From positions 1-10,106 of the forward strand of contig JAPUIL010000522.1 in NCBI GenBank assembly GCA_027297085.1: a DNA stretch of 10,106 nucleotides, in the 5' to 3' direction. A program made the translations under genes and the position numbers. Below are positions 6,858 through 10,106 of this stretch, in pieces. The notes below the pieces were generated by a model that did no database searches, was not told where the DNA came from, and was given only the letters and a program-made list of their open reading frames with translations. Numbering within the stretch: position 1 is the stretch's first letter; each line of letters begins with the position of its first letter. Source of the stretch: Verrucomicrobiota bacterium (GTDB lineage: Bacteria > Verrucomicrobiota > Verrucomicrobiia > Opitutales > UBA2995).

Positions 6858-7901
6858 ATGTCAGTATCCTACAAAGCTGTTGGATGGACCGCTTTTAAAA
6901 AACGATACGATTGGATGCTCGTCGTCGCCGTCGTGCTGTTTATTGGCATCTTCACGAGCGTTGGGCTGGCAAGCCATCCCGCGATCACACTAGAGATTCT
7001 TTTAATACGCGCCACGGCAGTTGCCGCTATCACCCTTCTTCACGTCATACTCGCGATTGGTCCGCTCGCGCGAAGAAACAAGTTGTGGCTACCGATGCTC
7101 TACAATCGCCGCCACCTCGGTGTGACCATGTTTCTACTGGCCTTTATTCATGCGCTGCTGGTCGTTCTCACCTATCATGCTGGAGGTCCAACGAATGCTA
7201 TCGTTTCCATTTTCACGTCGGATATCGGCGCCCGGATGGCTGCGTTTCCGTTCCAGGCCTTCGGGTTCGGAGCGCTATTAATTTTATTCGTGATGGCCGC
7301 GACCAGCCACGACTTTTGGTTGGCAAATTTGACAGCACCCGTTTGGAAGACGCTGCACATGGGCGTTTACTTTGCCTATGCTATGCTGGTCGTGCACGTG
7401 GCGTTCGGATTTCTACAAGCGGAGACATCGCCGGCATACGTCATTCTTATGGGAATCGGTGTTCTCACCATCGGCGGGTTGCATCTTATGGCAGGCTGGA
7501 GTCAGAAAGGCATCGAGGAAGAGCCGAACCGCAGTCCGGACGACGAAGATTACTTCGAAGTTTGCAAGCTTTCGGACCTGACCGAAAACATCCCCTTCGG
7601 AAATTCGATCAACGGTGAGCGCATCGCGGTGATTCTTTATGAAGGAAATAAAGTCTCCTGCGTCTCCGGCGTGTGCCAGCACCAAAATGGTCCACTCGCG
7701 GAGGGACAATTTAAGTATGGCTGCCTGACCTGTCCATGGCACGGCTACCAATACAAGCCGAACGACGGCTCCTCGCCCGAACCGTTCACGGAAAAGATTC
7801 CGACCTTCGATATCAAGATCGTCGAAAACCGTGTCCTCGTGAAGGGCAAACCGAATCCCGCTGGAACCCCGGTCGAACCCGCCATCTACAACCATTCGTA
7901 A
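6858..7901 (+). CDS. Ferric-reductase-like haem-b membrane domain fused to C-terminal Rieske domain
   Basis: This 347-residue protein has about six or seven hydrophobic helices between residues 18 and 215, then a soluble Rieske domain (about 232-330). The membrane part resembles ferric-reductase-like/cytochrome-b561-type transmembrane domains. Candidate haem ligands are H62, H86 (RRHLGV), H98 (FIHALL), H167 (LHMGVYF) and H180 (VVHVAF). The Rieske ligands are C273-x-H275 and C292-x2-H295 (CQHQNGPL and CPWHGYQY). There is no Tat signal, and the ferredoxin-like CPWHG box points to a low-potential cytoplasmic cluster. It should move electrons between the cytoplasm and the membrane quinone pool or across the membrane, and it is the natural docking partner for the other two Rieske fusions. 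GGAAAG about eight bases before the ATG is a plausible ribosome binding site. No FAD/NADPH reductase domain is present, unlike in NOX/FRE proteins. Confidence 0.9.
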   Translation: MSVSYKAVGWTAFKKRYDWMLVVAVVLFIGIFTSVGLASHPAITLEILLIRATAVAAITLLHVILAIGPLARRNKLWLPMLYNRRHLGVTMFLLAFIHALLVVLTYHAGGPTNAIVSIFTSDIGARMAAFPFQAFGFGALLILFVMAATSHDFWLANLTAPVWKTLHMGVYFAYAMLVVHVAFGFLQAETSPAYVILMGIGVLTIGGLHLMAGWSQKGIEEEPNRSPDDEDYFEVCKLSDLTENIPFGNSINGERIAVILYEGNKVSCVSGVCQHQNGPLAEGQFKYGCLTCPWHGYQYKPNDGSSPEPFTEKIPTFDIKIVENRVLVKGKPNPAGTPVEPAIYNHS

Positions 7902-7921
7902 CCCTCGCCCGGCTAATTATC

Positions 7922-8677
7922 ATGAGTGATCCAAACAACGAAGAACCATTCTTCATCGGCTGGGAAGAAAAGCCAGCAGCGCCGGTCAGTGCCTTTAACA
8001 AAAAGGTTTCCGTAGCGCTAGTCGTCATCGCGATCGTTGTCGCCGGAATCGTAGCCGCCGCGCAACGGACCATTTCGACCGCCTGGTTTGATTTTGGAAA
8101 TGTCCAGGAATTCACCGGCGTGCTCATCAAGAGTCCAACGCCCATGCTCATCACTGACAACGAGGTCGAGGGAGAGAAAATTTTCTACCTGGTTGCACGC
8201 AATAAGTATGGTTTTCCCGAAGCGGTGGCGGAGAAACACCACCTTCAGCAAATCAAGCTGATGGGCACTTTTCTCGGTGATGAATTGGAAGCGATGATTG
8301 AAGTGGTGGATGGCAGTGTCTCTGCGATGGGCAAGACTGACACGATGCCGCTGCCTGAATCCGAAATAGGTACAGCTACCGTTCGAGGGGAGATTGTTGA
8401 TTCGAAATGCCACCTCGGGTTGATGAACCCCGGTCGCTTCAAACCTCACCGTGCGTGTGCGATCCAATGTCTTATGGGCGGCATTCCACCCATTCTAGTA
8501 GCGCAAACACCTCAAGGACAACTCGCGCATTACCTGCTAGTAAGCACCGATGGCTCGGCCATCAACGACGCGGTGCTGGATTACGTGGCCGAACCGGTCG
8601 AGGTCACCGGTACGCTTAAACGAGTTGGCGACCGGGGAGTGCTTTACATCGACCCCGCCACCATCAACCGGCTCTAA
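7922..8677 (+). CDS. Membrane-anchored protein with C-x15-C-x3-C motif
   Basis: This is a 251-residue protein. The frame is open further upstream into the previous gene, but the ATG at 7922 (MSDPNNEEPFFIGWEEKP) gives the sensible start 20 bases after that gene ends. A cytoplasmic N-tail of about 27 residues leads to one transmembrane helix (about 29-47, VSVALVVIAIVVAGIVAA), so the rest should be periplasmic. The soluble part has two beta-rich stretches that look OB-like: VQEFTGVLIK at about 61-70, and VRGEIVDSK at 154-162 through VEVTGTLKRVG. Between the strands of the second is the conserved-looking block C163-H164, then H176-R-A-C179 and C183 followed by GGIPP. The Cys and His residues could bind a metal, haem or cluster, or form a disulfide. 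The family function is unknown to me. Its operon position suggests a periplasmic electron acceptor or scaffold for the Rieske/haem-b protein. Confidence 0.82.
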   Translation: MSDPNNEEPFFIGWEEKPAAPVSAFNKKVSVALVVIAIVVAGIVAAAQRTISTAWFDFGNVQEFTGVLIKSPTPMLITDNEVEGEKIFYLVARNKYGFPEAVAEKHHLQQIKLMGTFLGDELEAMIEVVDGSVSAMGKTDTMPLPESEIGTATVRGEIVDSKCHLGLMNPGRFKPHRACAIQCLMGGIPPILVAQTPQGQLAHYLLVSTDGSAINDAVLDYVAEPVEVTGTLKRVGDRGVLYIDPATINRL

Positions 8678-8689
8678 TCCAAAAGTTAA

Positions 8690-9970
8690 ATGGAAATCTA
8701 TACGCTGGCTGCTGTAATCCTAGGAATTAGTGCCTTGGCCAGTGTATTCAATGCCCGGATACTCCGGCTGCCAGAGACGATAGGTCTCATGGCGACCGGG
8801 TTGTTGGCAAGTGCGGCCTTCCTATTGGTCGGGCTGGCATTCCCATCGCTGGTCATGAGTGTATGCCATCGGGTAGCCGCTTTCGATTTTAGCGTCTTCG
8901 TTCTCGATTTTGCGTTGGGCTTTCTCATCTTTGCCGGGGCTTTCACAGCTGACTCCGAGTCGATGCAACGTGATCGCTGGCCGATCCTGATTTTTGCTAC
9001 CTTGGGGATTCTCCTTTCGACATTCATCGCCGGTGGCTTGGCATTTGGAATTTTGCAACTGGTAGGAATGACAAGCGTGCCGTTTATCCACTGCTTGTTG
9101 TTCGGCGCTCTTATTTCGCCGACCGATCCCATTGCTGTGCTGGCCATTTTGAAAGGGACAGCCGTACCGCGGTCTTTGCAGGCGGACATCGCTGGTGAAA
9201 GTCTGCTCAATGACGGGGTCGCTGTTGTCGTGTTTATCACCATCCTGCAAATGGCTGGAGGGGGTGGTGAACATGGAGGCGCTGAAAGCCACGGTGGCGT
9301 TTTGCCAGTGCTGACTTTATTCGCCAGAGAGGTGCTCGGTGGCGCTTTGCTAGGTGCAGTTTTCGGATGGATCGGAACGAAGCTCGTAAGAACGGCTCGG
9401 GTGCCAGCCGTCGATATTCTCATATCTCTCGCGATGGTCATGGGGTGTTACGCTGTGGCGTGGAAACTGCACGTTTCCGGCCCCTTGGCTCTGGTGGTTA
9501 CCGGCCTTATGTTCGGTATAGCCTTGCGGAAACCAGCCACCGGCATTTCAGAATGCGAGTACCTCGACTCCTTCTGGGAAGGGATCGATCACATTCTTAA
9601 TGCCGTGCTTTTCACACTCATGGGCATGGTATTGTTGGGGCTTTCAGAAAACTTCGAACTGCGTTTCCTTGCTGCCGGGCTGCTGGCTATTCCAGCAGTG
9701 CTGCTGGCCCGGCTGACTTCGGTTAGTCTGTCATTGCCGTTGACCAAACTCCGCTCCGGCAAGCCTGGCACGACGATCACGATGCTCACTTGGGGTGGGC
9801 TGCGCGGGGGGATTTCCATAGCTCTCGCCCTATCGCTCAGCGGCGAGCTTTCTCGCGATTTGATCCTGATCATGACCTACGTGGTCGTGGCGTTCTCGAT
9901 CCTGGTGCAAGGTATGACCATCAGTCCGCTTGTTAAGAAACTCATTACGAATAACGATTCCGTCCAATGA
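8690..9970 (+). CDS. CPA1-family cation/proton antiporter (NhaP-type)
   Basis: This 426-residue protein has about twelve hydrophobic segments along its whole length. Family hallmarks are clear: ALISPTDPIAV with D146, AGESLLNDG with E170, N174 and D175 (ion-binding site), and TWGGLRGGISIAL with R372 near the C-terminal half. By family it exchanges Na+ or K+ for protons across the inner membrane. There is no long cytoplasmic regulatory tail. A Gly/His-rich loop (GGGGEHGGAESHGG, residues 190-203) interrupts the region after the ion-binding helix and is probably exposed. It lies 12 bases after the Cys-motif protein and overlaps the next gene as ATGA, so it belongs to the same operon. It may balance an ion gradient created by the redox proteins. 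NhaP/KefB-like distinctions cannot be settled by eye. Confidence 0.93.
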   Translation: MEIYTLAAVILGISALASVFNARILRLPETIGLMATGLLASAAFLLVGLAFPSLVMSVCHRVAAFDFSVFVLDFALGFLIFAGAFTADSESMQRDRWPILIFATLGILLSTFIAGGLAFGILQLVGMTSVPFIHCLLFGALISPTDPIAVLAILKGTAVPRSLQADIAGESLLNDGVAVVVFITILQMAGGGGEHGGAESHGGVLPVLTLFAREVLGGALLGAVFGWIGTKLVRTARVPAVDILISLAMVMGCYAVAWKLHVSGPLALVVTGLMFGIALRKPATGISECEYLDSFWEGIDHILNAVLFTLMGMVLLGLSENFELRFLAAGLLAIPAVLLARLTSVSLSLPLTKLRSGKPGTTITMLTWGGLRGGISIALALSLSGELSRDLILIMTYVVVAFSILVQGMTISPLVKKLITNNDSVQ

Positions 9971-10106
9971 ACCTCGGAATTCTGGAAACGACCTGGCGCT
10001 TTCGACTGCTGTGTGCGACCCTGGTGATTGTCGTCATTGGTATGCCTGTGGTGGCCGAGCTGGCGGGTTTTGACACCACTCCGATCGGTTTGTCCATCAT
10101 TGTGCC
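9967..10106 (+). CDS. Membrane protein, possibly a K+-channel-like protein, cut by window end
   Basis: The ATG at 9967 overlaps the antiporter stop codon (ATGA), a standard translational coupling. Only 46 residues are visible: a short polar start (MNLGILETTWRFR), a hydrophobic helix at about 14-32 (LLCATLVIVVIGMPVVAEL), a short loop, and the beginning of a second helix (IGLSIIV). The pattern of a basic residue before a first helix and a short loop before a second fits the two-helix ion-channel family often adjacent to antiporters. No selectivity filter is visible in the part present, so this is only a suggestion. Confidence 0.6.
   Translation, partial: MNLGILETTWRFRLLCATLVIVVIGMPVVAELAGFDTTPIGLSIIV

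Noticed and set aside
7736..7921. Extended start of the Cys-motif protein inside the preceding gene
   Set aside because: The open frame reaches back to 7736, but it overlaps the conserved Rieske domain in another frame, and the upstream residues are unlike a natural N-terminus. ATG at 7922 fits the topology and the gene spacing.
8698..9441. Long minus-strand ORF (247 aa) opposite the antiporter
   Set aside because: It is antisense to a clear CPA1 gene, has low-complexity Ser/Thr/Ala/Lys composition and shows no domain. It is a typical shadow of a membrane-protein gene.

Overview
The window is a stretch of bacterial chromosome of moderate GC. Marine Verrucomicrobiota (Opitutae-like) or a related PVC lineage is my best guess. 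The guess rests on the exported concanavalin-like protein with a carbohydrate-binding-type C-terminus, the scarcity of Shine-Dalgarno sequences in the main operon, and the protein families present. No rRNA, tRNA, CRISPR array or intact mobile element is visible.

Left part (1-2707). A large beta-sandwich protein, cut by the left window edge, runs rightward to 1046. It is followed by a bulged hairpin (1091-1122) and a small single-pass membrane ORF whose reading frame is broken at a run of six T (1146-1326). Facing it on the minus strand is a translationally coupled pair: an ECF sigma factor (1655-2191) and a soluble zinc-finger anti-sigma factor (1323-1655). A region of about 516 bp without a convincing gene then separates the sigma factor from a divergent operon.

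Right part (2708-10106). This is a tightly spaced plus-strand operon. In order it encodes: (1) a Rieske domain fused to a glutamate-synthase FMN/[3Fe-4S] domain; (2) a Rieske domain fused to a pyruvate-oxidase/acetolactate-synthase-like thiamine diphosphate enzyme; (3) an 83-aa two-helix membrane protein; (4) a 51-aa single-helix membrane protein; (5) a ferric-reductase-like haem-b membrane domain fused to a C-terminal Rieske domain; (6) a membrane-anchored protein with a C-x15-C-x3-C motif; (7) a CPA1-type cation/proton antiporter; (8) the start of a further membrane protein, possibly an ion channel.

The striking feature is three separate genes that each join a [2Fe-2S] Rieske domain to a different redox or carboligase module. 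I infer a membrane-linked electron-transfer system: two soluble oxidoreductases, one acting on amino acids or amines and one on 2-oxo acids, would pass electrons through Rieske centres to a haem-b membrane protein. The small membrane proteins would serve as assembly or docking factors and the antiporter would manage the resulting ion gradient. The domains are read directly from conserved residues. The joint function is inference, and I know of no characterised pathway with this composition.
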